A DNA stretch of 64,000 nt from Pedobacter cryotolerans. GTDB taxonomy: Bacteria; Bacteroidota; Bacteroidia; Sphingobacteriales; Sphingobacteriaceae. The stretch's first letter is position 1. Each line of letters begins with the position of its first letter. The stretch is taken from contig NZ_SWBO01000006.1 of assembly GCF_005116475.1 (NCBI RefSeq), forward strand, positions 307-64,306. Direction: 5' to 3'. Below the pieces are notes generated by a model. It saw nothing but the letters and a program-made list of their open reading frames with translations, was not told the DNA's origin and ran no database searches. This document shows, in pieces, positions 37,160 to 46,584 of the stretch. Made by a program: the position numbers and the translations under genes.

Positions 37160-37507
37160 CTATTTTAAAACTTCTTGGTAATTCTGCTCATTAAAGCTTA
37201 TTAAAATTGGCTTATCATTTTGCGCTACAATTGGGCGTTTTATGGCACTTGTGTTTTGCATTAAATAACTAATTGCGCTATCGGGAGTATTTATTTCGGC
37301 TTGTTGCTCTTTAGTTAATTTTTTAAAAGTTAAGCCATTTTTATTGATCACCTTTTCCCAACCAAAAGCATTAAACCATTCGGTTAGCTTCTCGGCAGTA
37401 ACACCTTTTTTCTTAAAATCATGAAATTCGAAATCTATTTGATTTGCTTTTAACCAATCGAGCGCTTTTTTTACTGTGTTACAATTAGGAATGCCGTATA
37501 CAACCAT
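37160..37507 (-). CDS. Spx/ArsC-family (YffB-like) protein
   Basis: The 115-residue protein has the ArsC/Spx thioredoxin-like fold, with VVYGIPNCNTVKKALDWL (single Cys near residue 9) and FEFHDFKKKGVT. The ending SAIKRPIV is family-typical. The Cys-x-x-Thr arrangement and length fit the YffB/Spx-like branch rather than a true arsenate reductase. It may act in thiol redox reactions. It lies upstream of the dehydrogenase on the same strand, with a 68-bp gap. Confidence 0.87.
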   Translation of the reverse strand: MVVYGIPNCNTVKKALDWLKANQIDFEFHDFKKKGVTAEKLTEWFNAFGWEKVINKNGLTFKKLTKEQQAEINTPDSAISYLMQNTSAIKRPIVAQNDKPILISFNEQNYQEVLK

Positions 37508-37629
37508 GTTAATTTTAGATTTTAGATTTACGAATTACGATTTTGAAGATGCAAACCTAATTTATCTCCATCAATATTTAAAGGCTAAAAGGCCAAATTT
37601 TCAGAATTAAACCTAATATTACAAATTCA

Positions 37630-37659
37630 TCACATTTTTTGTAGGGTTGGTCACATTTT
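37630..37659 (+). promoter_or_regulatory. Candidate LytTR-type double site upstream of a LytS kinase gene
   Basis: TCACATTTT occurs at 37630-37638 and 37651-37659, spaced exactly 21 bp. The pair lies about 50-80 bp before the histidine kinase gene whose partner is a LytTR regulator, which suggests autoregulation. Confidence 0.5.
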
Positions 37660-37710
37660 AATTGCTACAAACTTTAAAGGTGGTAAAATTGCAGTATCAA
37701 AATTAAACTA

Positions 37711-39213
37711 ATGAAACAAAAAGATTTACAAAAAGTAGAGTTTTGGATATCAACTATCCTTTATAGCATAGCCATTATTGTATTGATATCAAACACTGGA
37801 GATAGAAGAAATCCAAATGAATTTTACTATTTCAGAGAAGAAAATATTTCATTTTCATACTTCTATAATTATTTTTTACCAAAGCTGTTTCAGTATTCTG
37901 TGATCTACTTCGGTTTTCTCTCTATCAATTTTTTAATTATTCCCGCCTTAATAAAAAAACAGCAAAGCTCATTAAATAGCTTGCTACTTTTTGGATTATT
38001 TATCATGATGGGTGTGGTAATTAGCATCACTAAAACTTACAGCGAAGCTTATATTTTGGTGCGATATGATGATATTCAAGATGCCTACAATCGGATATTT
38101 TTTAATGGTTTTTCGACTTCTTTATGGACTATTATTGCTATTTCTGGTTATGTGTTATTAAAAGAATTTGTCATTTATTTAATAGCCGATCATAAAAAAT
38201 CTGATAATATTCAAGACCAAATTAAAATTGATATAGGTTTTGGCTTAGCATTTTGGTTTGTTGGCTTATTGTTGTGGGTTACGGCTAGTGCGCCATTTCA
38301 AATCGTCATTTTATGGACATTAGTGATATTGGCGGCGATTGCATTAACCATTTACGCCATTTATTTTTATTTACCACACCACTATGCCAATAGCAAAAAA
38401 TTTAGAAATTATTTTTGGCAAATGGTATTGATTAGCATTTTAGCCGCTATACCAGTTTCATTAATTACTGCATTAATGACAGGCGAGTCAGAATTAGCGG
38501 CTATTGTGCTTTGCTTTCATTTCCCAACGCAAATTATCATTACTTTACCATTAGCTTGGTATTTATATAAAAATAGATTGGCAAATAGCACCCAATTATT
38601 TACTTTAAAAACTGAATTAGGCAAATCTGATGCGAGTTTAAGTTTTTTGCAATCGCAGATTAACCCTCACTTTTTATTTAATGCCCTTAATACTTTATAC
38701 GGAACAGCCCTGCAAGAAAATGCAGAAAGAACTGGAGAAGGCATACAAAAATTAGGAGACATGATGCGATTTATGCTCCATGAAAATGTTCAAGATAAAA
38801 TTTCGTTAACCAGAGATGTAGATTATTTAGAAAATTACATCGCATTGCAAAAACTGAGAACTTCTCGTTCTGCCGATATTGTGATAGACACACAGATTGA
38901 TGAGCAGTTAAATAATTTACAAATTACGCCCATGCTGTTAATTCCATTTGTAGAAAATGCGTTTAAGCATGGCATCAGTTTGCAACAGTCTTCGCACATT
39001 AAGGTTACTTTACAAACTAAAGAAAATACCTTATATTTTGATGTGCATAACAGTATCCATATTAAACCAGATAACGATCCAGAGAAATTGAAAAGCGGCA
39101 TAGGCTTAGCAAATGTAAAACAACGCTTGGCATTGTTGTATCCTAACAGGCACGAGTTAATTATCCGCGAAAGCGCAAAAGAATTTTTTATACATTTAAC
39201 AATACAGTTGTAA
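37711..39213 (+). CDS. LytS/YehU-type membrane sensor histidine kinase
   Basis: The 500-residue protein has about seven membrane segments in the first 290 residues. The His_kinase domain follows, with phospho-acceptor His in QSQINPHFLFNALNTLYG near residues 314-331. The ATPase part includes PMLLIPFVENAFKHGI (N-box) and SGIGLANVKQRLALLY (G-box). This is the LytS/YehU class that partners with LytTR-domain regulators. The regulator gene starts 32 bp downstream. The signal is unknown. Confidence 0.92.
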   Translation: MKQKDLQKVEFWISTILYSIAIIVLISNTGDRRNPNEFYYFREENISFSYFYNYFLPKLFQYSVIYFGFLSINFLIIPALIKKQQSSLNSLLLFGLFIMMGVVISITKTYSEAYILVRYDDIQDAYNRIFFNGFSTSLWTIIAISGYVLLKEFVIYLIADHKKSDNIQDQIKIDIGFGLAFWFVGLLLWVTASAPFQIVILWTLVILAAIALTIYAIYFYLPHHYANSKKFRNYFWQMVLISILAAIPVSLITALMTGESELAAIVLCFHFPTQIIITLPLAWYLYKNRLANSTQLFTLKTELGKSDASLSFLQSQINPHFLFNALNTLYGTALQENAERTGEGIQKLGDMMRFMLHENVQDKISLTRDVDYLENYIALQKLRTSRSADIVIDTQIDEQLNNLQITPMLLIPFVENAFKHGISLQQSSHIKVTLQTKENTLYFDVHNSIHIKPDNDPEKLKSGIGLANVKQRLALLYPNRHELIIRESAKEFFIHLTIQL

Positions 39214-39245
39214 AAACTTAGTTTTGTTGAGCCGAAATAAATAAA

Positions 39246-39941
39246 ATGATTGCCATAGCCATAGATGATGAACCCATAGCTTTAGATATAGTTGCAGCAC
39301 ACGCCAGCAAGGTTCCGTTTATTGAGCTAACCAAATCTTTTACCAATGCTTTTGAGGCAATAACTTACCTACAACAATACAAAGTGGATCTGATTTTTTT
39401 AGATATAAAAATGCCAGATATTAATGGTATAGATTTCTTAAAAGCTTTAAGTAAGCCACCAATGGTGATATTTACTACAGCTTACAGCGAACATGCTGTG
39501 CAAAGTTTTGAGCTAGATGCTGTTGATTACCTGCTAAAACCATTTTCATTAGCACGATTTTTAAAAGCCTGCAACAAAGCAAAAGAACTTTTCGATTTGC
39601 GCAATCAAGCTCCCCTAAGCAAAGCTGATTTTATTTTTGTAAAAGATGGCTATGAACAAGTAAAAGTATTGTTTAATGAAATTAAATATATCGAAGCATC
39701 TGGAAATTATACTCAATTTCATTTAACTGATGGAAAACTTTTAAGCTCGAGAATTACCATCAATGAACTGGTAGATTTGTTGCCTCATCAACAATTTATA
39801 AGAACGCATAGGGCGTTTATTATTGCCAAAAATAAAATTAGCAAATACGATAGGTCTCAGGTGTGGATCGGCGAACAAATTATCCCGATAGGAACAACTT
39901 ATAACGATTGCTTGAACCCCAAACCCCTAAAGGGGCTTTAG
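39246..39941 (+). CDS. LytTR-family response regulator
   Basis: The 231-residue protein has a receiver domain (AIAIDDEPIALDIV; Asp in LIFLDIKMPDINGID near 57; Lys in YLLKPFSLARF) and a C-terminal LytTR DNA-binding domain (FVKDGYEQVKVLFNEIKYIE, then FIRTHRAFIIAKNKI). LytTR domains bind paired direct repeats. The last residues NPKPLKGL are unusual: they are encoded by a small palindrome (CCCCTAAAGGGG) that has evidently replaced the original end of the gene. The stop is one base from the convergent pth stop. Confidence 0.92.
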   Translation: MIAIAIDDEPIALDIVAAHASKVPFIELTKSFTNAFEAITYLQQYKVDLIFLDIKMPDINGIDFLKALSKPPMVIFTTAYSEHAVQSFELDAVDYLLKPFSLARFLKACNKAKELFDLRNQAPLSKADFIFVKDGYEQVKVLFNEIKYIEASGNYTQFHLTDGKLLSSRITINELVDLLPHQQFIRTHRAFIIAKNKISKYDRSQVWIGEQIIPIGTTYNDCLNPKPLKGL

Positions 39942-39942
39942 T

Positions 39943-40503
39943 CTACTTATTAAACAGTGTCATCGTTTGGGCGGCGCCAATGGTTACAAAACTTTTAATC
40001 ATGGTAACTCCCCTATTAATTAAAGTTGGCAGCTCTTTTTGTTCGTCTTTATCAAATAAACCCAAAACATAATCTGCTTGCTGCCCTTTTCTAAAATTAT
40101 CGCTAATGCCGAAACGTAAACGAGCATAATTTTGTCCACCGCAAACTTCCTCAATGCTTTTTAAACCATTATGCCCAGCGCTACTGCCTTGCAATTTCAT
40201 TCGTAATTTACCTAACGGAAGCGCTAAATCATCCACCAAAACCAATACGTTTTCTGGTGCTATTTTTAATTCCTTCATCCAATAATTTACTGCCTTACCA
40301 CTTAGGTTCATAAATGTTGTTGGCTTAATTACATGCAATTTTTTGCCTTTATGACTTACTTCGGCATAATAAGCCAAACGCAACAGCTCAAAACTACCAT
40401 CAAGATCCTTTACTAACTGATCGGCAATATCAAAACCTATGTTATGGCGTGTATGTGCATATTCTGGACCAATATTACCTAATCCGACGATGAGAAATTT
40501 CAT
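39943..40503 (-). CDS. pth: Peptidyl-tRNA hydrolase
   Basis: Pth releases peptides from peptidyl-tRNA that drops off the ribosome. The 186-residue sequence begins MKFLIVGLGNIGPEYAHTRHNIGF, with the catalytic His in the TRHN segment (residue 20). It also has the conserved KPTTFMNLSG and VDDLALPLGKLR stretches and HNGLKSIEE. Length is normal. It belongs to a translation cluster with rplY, prs and tRNA-Gln on the same strand, although a 646-bp repeat-rich gap separates it from rplY. Confidence 0.95.
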   Translation of the reverse strand: MKFLIVGLGNIGPEYAHTRHNIGFDIADQLVKDLDGSFELLRLAYYAEVSHKGKKLHVIKPTTFMNLSGKAVNYWMKELKIAPENVLVLVDDLALPLGKLRMKLQGSSAGHNGLKSIEEVCGGQNYARLRFGISDNFRKGQQADYVLGLFDKDEQKELPTLINRGVTMIKSFVTIGAAQTMTLFNK

Positions 40504-41083
40504 TTTGCTAAGTTAAAAGCTTAAAGCTAAAAGACCAAAGACTAAAGCAGAAAGATGAAAGTCCTTGACCAATTATTAATGGTTTCACTTTTTTTTTCGA
40601 AAATTAGCGATAGCAGTTAATGGCGGCCTTTAGTCTCGTCATCCGCTTAATCTTCCCCTAAATCCCCAAAGGGGACTTTAGGTAAAGTATATCGCTGCCA
40701 CTGGGTTTATAATGAGTGTGCTGTAGCCAGATTGCAACCTTAAAAAAAAGCGCTGATTTAATTTTTTAGCCCCGGGTGCAGCGATACCTCAATGTCCTCA
40801 TTAAGTTAAGAAAAATTAACACGTTGGCGAGGACGCCAACATAAGAAACTTCCAGCGTTGGCGTCCCCGCCAACGCTTAACTTAATGAGATTGAGCGATA
40901 CCCTGCAGCAAGTAGCTTTGCTACGCAGCGAAGCGTAAAGCAAAACACAGGAACAAACATTGTTACTTACACAAGCCTTGTGCTTCAAAAGGCGGAAACA
41001 CTAATTACCAAAGCTAAATCAGAAGTTCTACAATATATTTGATCTTTAAAATCCTATAAATCCCAAAATCAAGATCAAAAAAA
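40504..41083. other. Repeat-rich intergenic region between rplY and pth
   Basis: It contains a CCCCAAAGGGG palindrome near 40666-40682, a TAGCCCCG-type repeat (40767-40783), the nested hairpin element at 40797-40889, and further short palindromes around 40908-40940 (GTAGCTTTGCTAC). Short open frames crossing the hairpins show no family features, so no gene is called. Confidence 0.65.
40797..40889. repeat. Palindromic element with two internal hairpins
   Basis: Perfect 14-base outer arms CTCATTAAGTTAAG (40797-40810) and CTTAACTTAATGAG (40876-40889) enclose two internal hairpins: GTTGGCG/CGCCAAC near 40823-40840 and GCGTTGGCG/CGCCAACGC near 40855-40876. The inner hairpins share the GTTGGCG core, so the unit is itself repetitive. 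Confidence 0.75.
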
Positions 41084-41111
41084 AGCGGTAAAGAATTTAT
41101 TCTTTACCGCT
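41084..41111 (-). terminator. Terminator after rplY
   Basis: Arms AGCGGTAAAGAAT and ATTCTTTACCGCT are separated by 2 bases and followed by a T-run on the minus strand, 38 bp after the rplY stop. It probably ends the prs-rplY transcript before the repeat-rich region. Confidence 0.88.
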
Positions 41112-41149
41112 CTATCTTGTAAATCAAGGAAATCCTAAAATTCTGCTAA

Positions 41150-41731
41150 TTATTTACCTTTAGCTGCTTCAGTTTCTGCTTGTTTTAATGCTCTAGACAT
41201 ACCTACAGAAACGATTGTATCTTCTGGAGTGTTAGTTACAACATAATCCGCTTTTTGCAAATCGCGAACGCGGAACAAGTTTCCAACTTCTAATTTAGAA
41301 ATGCTAACTTCTACCACTTGTGGCATGTGTTTAGGTAATGATTTTACGCGTAGTTTACGTAATTTCTGTACCAATTTACCACCCATTTTAACACCTGGAG
41401 ACGTTCCAGTTAATTTAACAGGAATTTCCATTACAATTTCTTTCTCATCAAATAATTGAAGAAAATCTACGTGTAATAATAAATCTGTTAATGGATGATA
41501 TTGCGCATCTTTAATGATAGCTTTTGTTTTATTACCACCAATAGTGATTTCTAAAAAGTTAGCTTCTGGAGTGTAAATTGCTTCGTTTAAATCAGTTCTT
41601 AATACAGAAAAGTGTACTTGTTCTTTACCACCATACAATACTGCAGGAACTTTACCTTCATAGCGAAGCTCTTTAGCATCGCGTTTCCCTACGTTCTCTC
41701 TTGGAGAACCGCTAATTGCGATTGTTTTCAT
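41150..41731 (-). CDS. rplY: Ribosomal protein L25 (general stress protein Ctc type)
   Basis: L25 binds 5S rRNA in the large ribosomal subunit. The 193-residue length shows the Ctc form: an N-terminal L25 domain (ISGSPRENVGKRDAKELR, KVPAVLYGG) at about 1-95 and a C-terminal beta domain at about 100-185 (KLTGTSPGVKMGGKLVQKL). It is downstream of prs, with a gap of about 100 bp. Confidence 0.94.
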   Translation of the reverse strand: MKTIAISGSPRENVGKRDAKELRYEGKVPAVLYGGKEQVHFSVLRTDLNEAIYTPEANFLEITIGGNKTKAIIKDAQYHPLTDLLLHVDFLQLFDEKEIVMEIPVKLTGTSPGVKMGGKLVQKLRKLRVKSLPKHMPQVVEVSISKLEVGNLFRVRDLQKADYVVTNTPEDTIVSVGMSRALKQAETEAAKGK

Positions 41732-41829
41732 TTTTGTTATATTTAAATTTGTAATTAAATTCTCTTTACCGTTTAGCGATTAGAGTTAAGCGTTCAAACC
41801 GCTTACCGCAATACGCTTAACGCTTAACC

Positions 41830-42771
41830 CTACACCTTAAACAGGTCACTTATCGAGCCATGCTCATTTACATTGGCAATTGCCTTTGCAAATAACTTAG
41901 CCGTACTTAGCACCTTAATTTTAGGGCTTTCTTGTTTTAATGGAATAGTATCAGTTACAATCAATTCTTCTAACATCGAATTCTCAATTGTTTCATACGC
42001 TTTGCCAGATAAAACTGCATGCGTACAAACTGCTCTAACACTATTTGCACCGTTTTCCATAATTAAAGCAGCTGCTTTAGCTAAGGTACCTGCGGTATCG
42101 CAAATATCATCCATCAATACAATATCTTGTCCGGTTACATCTCCAATAATCGACATAGATTCGATTTCATTGGCACGTAAACGACGCTTATCACAAATTA
42201 CAACCTCTGCATTAAAAAACTTAGCAAAAGTACGAGCTCTGTAAGATCCACCCATGTCTGGCGAAGCAATGGTTAAGTTTTTTAACCCTAAGCTTTTAAT
42301 GTAAGGCACAAAAATAACCGATCCATCTAAGTGATCTACCGGAATATCAAAGAAACCCTGTATTTGTGCTGCATGCAAATCCATCGTCATAATACGGTGG
42401 ATACCTGCTGTTTTTAATAAATTTGCTACTAATTTTGCCCCAATTGCCACGCGTGGTTTGTCTTTTCTATCTTGGCGAGATAAACCATAATACGGAACAA
42501 CTGCTGTGATGTAATGTGCAGATGCTCTTTTAGCGGCATCAACCATTAACAAAAGTTCCATTAAATTATCGCTAGGCTGATAGGTAGATTGAACCAAGAA
42601 TACATCACTCCCTCTTATCGATTCATCAAAAGAAGGTTGAAACTCGCCATCGCTAAAGCGACTTAAAGTAACGCTTCCTAGTGGTTTGCCGTAAGCTTCG
42701 GCAATTTGTTTCGCTAAATCTTTTGTACCGCTTCCGGCAAAAATTTTAACTGGGTTAAATTGCAATGGCAT
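41830..42771 (-). CDS. prs: Ribose-phosphate pyrophosphokinase
   Basis: The enzyme makes PRPP from ribose 5-phosphate and ATP, feeding nucleotide, histidine and tryptophan synthesis. The 313-residue sequence has the family signature MTMDLHAAQIQGFFDIPVDH and the PRPP-binding loop VLMDDICDTAGTLAKAA. It also has the ATP-binding stretch YYGLSRQDRKDKPR. It lies just downstream of tRNA-Gln and upstream of rplY, an arrangement seen in other Bacteroidetes genomes. Confidence 0.96.
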   Translation of the reverse strand: MPLQFNPVKIFAGSGTKDLAKQIAEAYGKPLGSVTLSRFSDGEFQPSFDESIRGSDVFLVQSTYQPSDNLMELLLMVDAAKRASAHYITAVVPYYGLSRQDRKDKPRVAIGAKLVANLLKTAGIHRIMTMDLHAAQIQGFFDIPVDHLDGSVIFVPYIKSLGLKNLTIASPDMGGSYRARTFAKFFNAEVVICDKRRLRANEIESMSIIGDVTGQDIVLMDDICDTAGTLAKAAALIMENGANSVRAVCTHAVLSGKAYETIENSMLEELIVTDTIPLKQESPKIKVLSTAKLFAKAIANVNEHGSISDLFKV

Positions 42772-42840
42772 GATTTGCGGGTATCAATGCTGGTTAAAAA
42801 AAATCGGATTGCGGTTTTATTCACAATCCGAAAAAAATTT

Positions 42841-42913
42841 GTTGCCCGACCAGGATTCGAACCTAGACAAACGGTACCAAAAACCGTTGTACTACCTTTA
42901 TACTATCGGGCAA
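42841..42913 (-). tRNA. tRNA-Gln (anticodon TTG)
   Basis: The minus strand folds as a cloverleaf: acceptor TTGCCCG/CGGGCAA, anticodon stem ACGGT/ACCGT with loop TTTTGGT (anticodon TTG), and a T-loop within GGTTCGAATCC. It is 73 bases, and CCA is not encoded. It lies upstream of prs. Confidence 0.95.
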
Positions 42914-43144
42914 TTTTCCACCACAACTGTTGTTCTGAAATGGAATGCAAATTTACGCTAATTTTTTATAGCTGCAAGTGCCAAGACAAAAAAAATTAAA
43001 ATATTTTTCAAAGTTGGTTTTTAAGCCCGTTAAACCGTTAATATTTGTTAAAAGAGGTTAAATATTTCCAGTTATCTCAATCTATTTCTTTATTTTCGGC
43101 TGCATTTTTATGTGCTCATCAATTAAATTTTACTCATTTGTACA

Positions 43145-46100
43145 ATGAATTATTCTAAAATAAACAACGCAGTAGGCTGGATATGCTTTGCTATAGCCGC
43201 CATAACCTACACTTTAACTTTAGAACCTTCTGTTAGTTTTTGGGATTGCGGCGAATTTATCGCCTCTGCTTTAAAAATGCAAGTTGTACACCAACCAGGT
43301 GCTCCTTTGTTTTTAATGATTGAGCGCTTTTTCTCTTTATTCGCTTTTGGCGATAAAATGAAAATTGCTTACTTCATGAATATGGGCTCTGCTATTGCAA
43401 GTGCTGCCACCATCTTATTTCTTTTTTGGACCATAACTGCATTAGCTAAAAAGATTTTAGTAAAAGGTAACGAAACGATGAGCAAATCAACCTTAATTAG
43501 TATTATGGGTGCTGGGGCAGTTGGTGCTTTAGCTTATACTTTTTCAGATAGTTTTTGGTTTTCGGCAGTTGAGGCTGAGGTTTACGCCTTATCATCATTA
43601 TTTACTGCTGTAGTTTTTTGGGCAATTTTAAAATGGGAAGCCATTGCAGACGAACCACGTGCTGATAGATGGTTATTATTTATTGCCTACATCATGGGGC
43701 TATCTATCGGTATCCACTTATTAAATTTATTGACTATACCAGCTATTGCCTTTGTATATTATTTCAAAAAAACCAAAACACCAACTACTTCTGGCATATT
43801 TAAAACCTTTGGCATTGGCGTTTTAATCTTAGCTGTGATCCAATACGGCATCATTCAGTACATCGTTAAAATAGGTGCTTATTTCGATTTATTCTTTGTA
43901 AACACTTTAGGTACAGGATTTGGAATGGGTGTGCTTTTCTTTGCTATATTATTAATAACTGCACTAGTTTGGGGCATTAGATATTCTATTCAACACCAAA
44001 AGAATATTTTAAATTTAGCATTATTATCAACTGTGTTAATCATTTTTGGCTATGCTTCATTTGCCATGATTATCATTAGAGCACAAGCTAAACCAAATTT
44101 AAATAACAGTGATCCAGACAATGCCTTTTCGTTTTTAAGTTACCTAAACCGTGAGCAATACGGAGATAGACCATTATTGATTGGACCAAATTACAACACT
44201 ATTCCAAAATATACTGATGAAGGTTACCCTGTAGTTGACACTGGTGGTAAAATTTACAGAAAGGGAGCCGAAAAATATGAAGTTGCAGGTGTTAAAACAG
44301 AACAAGTTTATGGCGTAACAGAAAGATTTCCTGATAGTTTAAAGCGTTTGCAAAAAACTTCATTATTTCCGAGAATGTACAGTGATGATGAGCGACACGC
44401 CAATTACTATAAAGATTTTATGGGTTTATCTGACCAAGATGTGCCAAATGTTTTTGATAACGTAGGTTTCTTTGCCAGATATCAAGTGGGCTTTATGTAC
44501 TTGCGTTATTTTGGTTGGAATTTTATTGGTCGCCAAAATGAAGACCAAGGACAAGGTAGTATTTATGAAGGAAGAGCGCTAAGTGGCATAAAACCAATTG
44601 ATGCTTTATCATTAGGAGATCAAAGCAACTTACCTCCTTCTATAACTGAAAGTAATTCGTACAACCGTTTATTCGCTTTACCGTTTATATTAGGGCTTTT
44701 AGGTGCTTTATGGCATTTTCAAAGAAACCCTAAAGATGGTGGTATTATTGGACTTCTCTTCTTTTGTACTGGTATAGCTATTGTACTTTACCTTAACCAA
44801 AAACCAATGGAACCTAGAGAGCGAGATTATGCTTACGTAGGTTCATTTTATGCCTTTGCCATTTGGATTGGGCTCGGGGTGCTCGCCATTAAAGAATGGG
44901 TATTTAAAAAATTAACGCCACAAACCGCAGCAATTGGCGCAACAGTTATCGCAATGGGTATGGCGCCAGTTATTATGGCTAGTCAAGGCTGGGATGATCA
45001 TGACCGTTCTGATAAAATGGTAGCACATGACATAGCAGTAAGCTACATGGAATCTTGCGCACCAAATGCTATTTTATTTACCTATGGTGATAATGATACC
45101 TATCCGCTTTGGTACATACAAGAAGTAGAGGGTGTTAGACCAGATATTAGATTAGTAAATTTAAGCTTATTTGATACCGATTGGTATATCAATGGTATGC
45201 GACGTAAAGTTCATGAATCTGAGCCTTTGCCAATTACCATGAAAGAGTCTCAATACGTTTCTGGTGTTAGAGATTACATGAGATTTACTGATGCCAACAT
45301 TCAAGGCAACGTAGAGCTTAAAGAAGTTGTAGATTATTTATTGCAGGGCGATAATGATTTACCAACTAAAAACTTAAAATTAACGGTTAATCCGCAAGAT
45401 GTAATTAACACAGGCACATTACCTGCAAGCAAAGCTGATATGATTACACCTGCCTTAGAATGGAGATTTAATAAACCTTACATTACCAAAGGCACATTAG
45501 CTATGTTTGATATTTTAGCGCACAACAATTGGAAAAGACCCGTTTATTTCTGTAGTACAGTACCATCAGAGCAATTTAATGGCTTAGATAAATATTTGTA
45601 TAGCGAAGGGCTAGCTTTACGCTTATTACCTTTAAAAACTGAGAGCTTATCGAACGATGGGGAAACTCCTATAAATTTGGAGCCAATGTATAACCACATT
45701 ATGAATAAATTTAAGTGGGGAAATATTAAAAATGCTTCTTATTTAGATGCTCAATCGGTTGATGATGTTTCTATTTTCAGCAATATGTTTAATAATTTAA
45801 TTTCTGGCCTAATTAAAGAAGGTAGAATTGAAGATGCCAAAAAAGTATTCAAGAAATATGATGAGGTAATGCCAACTAAAATTTACAGCCTTCGTATGAT
45901 GATGGGTGTAGCTACTAGGGCACAAAACCTTTATATTTTAGGTGAAACTCAAAAAGCAAATGATTTACTAAAGACATCTGCTGCCTACATACAAAAGGAA
46001 TTAAGCTATTTAGCAGATTTAACCAAAAGCAAGGGTGAGATTGTTGGCGGACAAAACGCTCAACTAGGTTTAAACTGGTCGTTATTACCAATGGCACAAG

Positions 46101-46237
46101 TTGCTTCACAATATAAACAACCCGCATTAGCACAACAGTTAATTGCGCAGTATGAGGCTTTAGATGGGAGGTTTGACAATCTGTTTAGTCGCTCTAGACA
46201 ACAACAGATGCAAGAGCAAATGGGTGGAGGAGAATAA
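43145..46237 (+). CDS. DUF2723 multi-pass membrane protein
   Basis: The 1030-residue protein has an N-terminal DUF2723 domain (LEPSVSFWDCGEFIASALKM, HQPGAPLFLMIERFF) with many membrane segments through about residue 290 and more near 510-640. A long soluble part follows, including the conserved EPRERDYAYVGSFYAFA and TYGDNDTYPLWYIQE. DUF2723 proteins are typical of Bacteroidetes and related to GT-C/protein mannosyltransferase-like membrane glycosyltransferases. They are inferred to modify envelope components, but activity is not established here. The C-terminus has helical TPR-like character and ends RQQQMQEQMGGGE. Confidence 0.92.
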   Translation: MNYSKINNAVGWICFAIAAITYTLTLEPSVSFWDCGEFIASALKMQVVHQPGAPLFLMIERFFSLFAFGDKMKIAYFMNMGSAIASAATILFLFWTITALAKKILVKGNETMSKSTLISIMGAGAVGALAYTFSDSFWFSAVEAEVYALSSLFTAVVFWAILKWEAIADEPRADRWLLFIAYIMGLSIGIHLLNLLTIPAIAFVYYFKKTKTPTTSGIFKTFGIGVLILAVIQYGIIQYIVKIGAYFDLFFVNTLGTGFGMGVLFFAILLITALVWGIRYSIQHQKNILNLALLSTVLIIFGYASFAMIIIRAQAKPNLNNSDPDNAFSFLSYLNREQYGDRPLLIGPNYNTIPKYTDEGYPVVDTGGKIYRKGAEKYEVAGVKTEQVYGVTERFPDSLKRLQKTSLFPRMYSDDERHANYYKDFMGLSDQDVPNVFDNVGFFARYQVGFMYLRYFGWNFIGRQNEDQGQGSIYEGRALSGIKPIDALSLGDQSNLPPSITESNSYNRLFALPFILGLLGALWHFQRNPKDGGIIGLLFFCTGIAIVLYLNQKPMEPRERDYAYVGSFYAFAIWIGLGVLAIKEWVFKKLTPQTAAIGATVIAMGMAPVIMASQGWDDHDRSDKMVAHDIAVSYMESCAPNAILFTYGDNDTYPLWYIQEVEGVRPDIRLVNLSLFDTDWYINGMRRKVHESEPLPITMKESQYVSGVRDYMRFTDANIQGNVELKEVVDYLLQGDNDLPTKNLKLTVNPQDVINTGTLPASKADMITPALEWRFNKPYITKGTLAMFDILAHNNWKRPVYFCSTVPSEQFNGLDKYLYSEGLALRLLPLKTESLSNDGETPINLEPMYNHIMNKFKWGNIKNASYLDAQSVDDVSIFSNMFNNLISGLIKEGRIEDAKKVFKKYDEVMPTKIYSLRMMMGVATRAQNLYILGETQKANDLLKTSAAYIQKELSYLADLTKSKGEIVGGQNAQLGLNWSLLPMAQVASQYKQPALAQQLIAQYEALDGRFDNLFSRSRQQQMQEQMGGGE

Positions 46238-46260
46238 TTCTTAGCCAATTAAAGAATTGT

Positions 46261-46285
46261 AGAGCTTCCTAAATTAGGAAGCTCT
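46261..46285 (+). terminator. Terminator of the DUF2723 gene
   Basis: Arms AGAGCTTCCTAA and TTAGGAAGCTCT surround a single base and are followed by T5. It is 24 bp after the stop codon. Confidence 0.9.
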
Positions 46286-46335
46286 TTTTGTTTAACCACA
46301 TAGGCACATAGAACAAGAAGCGCCAACGGAGTGGT

Positions 46336-46430
46336 CGTCACCCTGAATTTATTTTAGGGTCTTCTATGCAAAAATGATGCTGACCTATATCGAAGCGGAA
46401 AGCTACGGGGTAAAATAAATTCAGATGACG
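46336..46430. repeat. REP-like inverted repeat (CCCTGAATTTATTTTA type)
   Basis: CGTCACCCTGAATTTATTTT (from 46336) is complementary, with small mismatches, to TAAAATAAATTCAGATGACG (46411-46430). The left arm itself contains CCCTGAATTTATTTTAGGG. The same core occurs at 5875-5898. The flanking 46286-46535 holds no gene. Confidence 0.65.
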
Positions 46431-46535
46431 ATGAGTGGTGTCAGCATTCATCTTATCGGCTGGTGTCTCACCTGCCGAAAAAACACATTCGTTAAACTCT
46501 GATGATGCATCTTAATAAAAACATAACCCACAAAA

Positions 46536-46562
46536 AAACTCCCGACTAAGAGCCGAGAGTTT
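46536..46562 (-). terminator. Terminator of accA
   Basis: Arms AAACTCCCGAC and GCCGAGAGTTT pair with G-T wobbles over a short loop and are followed by T-rich sequence on the minus strand, 23 bp after the accA stop. Confidence 0.8.
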
Positions 46563-46584
46563 CAATAGTATTTTTATTTTAGCA

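Noticed and set aside
40806..40988. Cys-rich open frame in the rplY-pth gap
   Set aside because: It lies across palindromic repeats and has no family features or conserved start.
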